A program made the translations under genes and the position numbers. From NCBI GenBank assembly GCA_012845835.1, contig JABAKD010000005.1:4245655-4309654 (forward strand): 64,000 nucleotides of DNA, given 5' to 3'. Positions 63,230-64,000 of the stretch are shown here, piece by piece; position 1 is the first letter of the stretch, and the number at the start of each line of letters is the position of its first letter. This DNA is from Undaria pinnatifida (Eukaryota; Sar; Phaeophyceae; Laminariales; Alariaceae). The notes under the pieces are model-generated. The model saw only the letters and a program-made list of their open reading frames with translations, ran no database searches and had not been told where the DNA came from.

Positions 63230-64000
63230 TTTCCCATCGCCAGTTCGGAAATCCTTCCTTACATCTACAACTCCGACCAACCGGAGACGAAAACGGTGGT
63301 CCCCCGGATGGACACCGCCCCGAACGTAGTAGAAACCACGACCTCATCGGTTGATCGCTGATAGACTGTGGCTCAAGGTTTCTCCGCAGCCGAGGCTGAC
63401 ACGGTACAATCTCCAGGTCAGAAATCCTCCCATAAATGTCTACCTACAACCCGGGGACGAAAAAGGCGATGCCCGGAGTCTGTACCGCCCTGCACGATGT
63501 AGAAACCCCACATCTATGCACTGATGGTTGATTGGTCGGGGCTCCTAGAGTCAGCGCGCTACCGCAGTTGCCCTCGGCAGATCGTCAAGATCCGGTCGTA
63601 CCCGGGGAGGATAGGGTCCCCAGATCCAAATTCTTACTATCCATATGAAAATCCAACAACCCAGGGACGAACACGATGATCCTCCGGGTCGATACCGCCC
63701 CATACGCTGGGAAACCCCACCCGCCATCCCCTGATTATGATTGGCCGGGGCTTACAGAGCCAGCGCCCTGCGGATGTGTTGACCCTCGGACCAACGCCGA
63801 GGTCCCGCAGCATATGTGGAGGACAAGGTCCCATCCCCCGATTAGGAATACCTCGACGCATGTAAAACCCCAACGACCCGGGGACGAACACAATGATTCT
63901 CCTGATCGACACTGCCCTGCACGATGTAGAACCCCCACCCTCTGATTGCCGATTGGCTGTACTTTGGCTGGAGTTCATAGAGCCAGCGCGGGGCGATAGT
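63230..64000. repeat. Tandem array, at least 4 units of about 170-220 bp, runs off the window
   Basis: Each unit has CCCGGGGACGAA-A-G-TGAT, then CGATACCGCCC-GCACGATGTAGAAACCCCAC, CTGATTG-TTGATTGG, GGGGCTYMTAGAGYCAGCGC and GCCCTCGG. Anchors at about 63282, 63452, 63660 and 63878. The frames near 63637-63978 on both strands are repeat translations. Confidence 0.75.

Overview
This window looks like nuclear DNA of a stramenopile, most likely a brown alga. There are no operons or bacterial-style gene packing. Coding exons are split by 1.3-1.9 kb spliceosomal introns, non-coding DNA is crowded with small repeats, and a short TTAGGG-type interstitial telomere tract occurs near 8.74 kb. The assignment rests on gene architecture and a protein type familiar from brown-algal and other stramenopile genomes (a Chlamydia-Pmp-like beta-helix joined to a Cys-rich module and a polytopic membrane domain). 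It is an inference, not a database match.

The one well-supported gene runs on the + strand from 34404 to 44586. Five exons join with matching phases into a predicted 1312-residue protein: signal peptide, about 20 GGA(I/L)/FxxN coils, a short Cys-rich module, then about 7-8 membrane segments. Intron 4 appears to use a GC donor. The introns hold a degenerate copy of the start of exon 2, three degenerate copies of the start of exon 5 in a roughly 300-bp tandem array, and a near-1.07-kb inverted repeat.

A second coding-like region, about 25.5-28.9 kb (+), is probably a decayed or incompletely resolved multi-exon gene. It has several ORF segments, in-frame stops, an 81-bp internal duplication and a very acidic C-terminal stretch. 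I do not recognise its family.

The rest is repeat-rich intergenic DNA. I could group at least seven short inverted-repeat families (A-G below), many with TA at the boundary as in Tc1/mariner-like MITEs; a tRNA-headed SINE family with about seven copies; several minisatellite or satellite arrays (1.4 kb, 16.1 kb, 17.7 kb, 45.9-47.2 kb, 63.2 kb to the window end); and triplet hairpins near 20.3 and 20.6 kb. Nested insertions (family C in the exon-5 relic array, F in A, B and C in satellites, an unknown 376-bp piece in a SINE) give a relative history of the locus. No autonomous transposase or reverse transcriptase was found. All family names A-G are mine, and copy boundaries were judged by eye.
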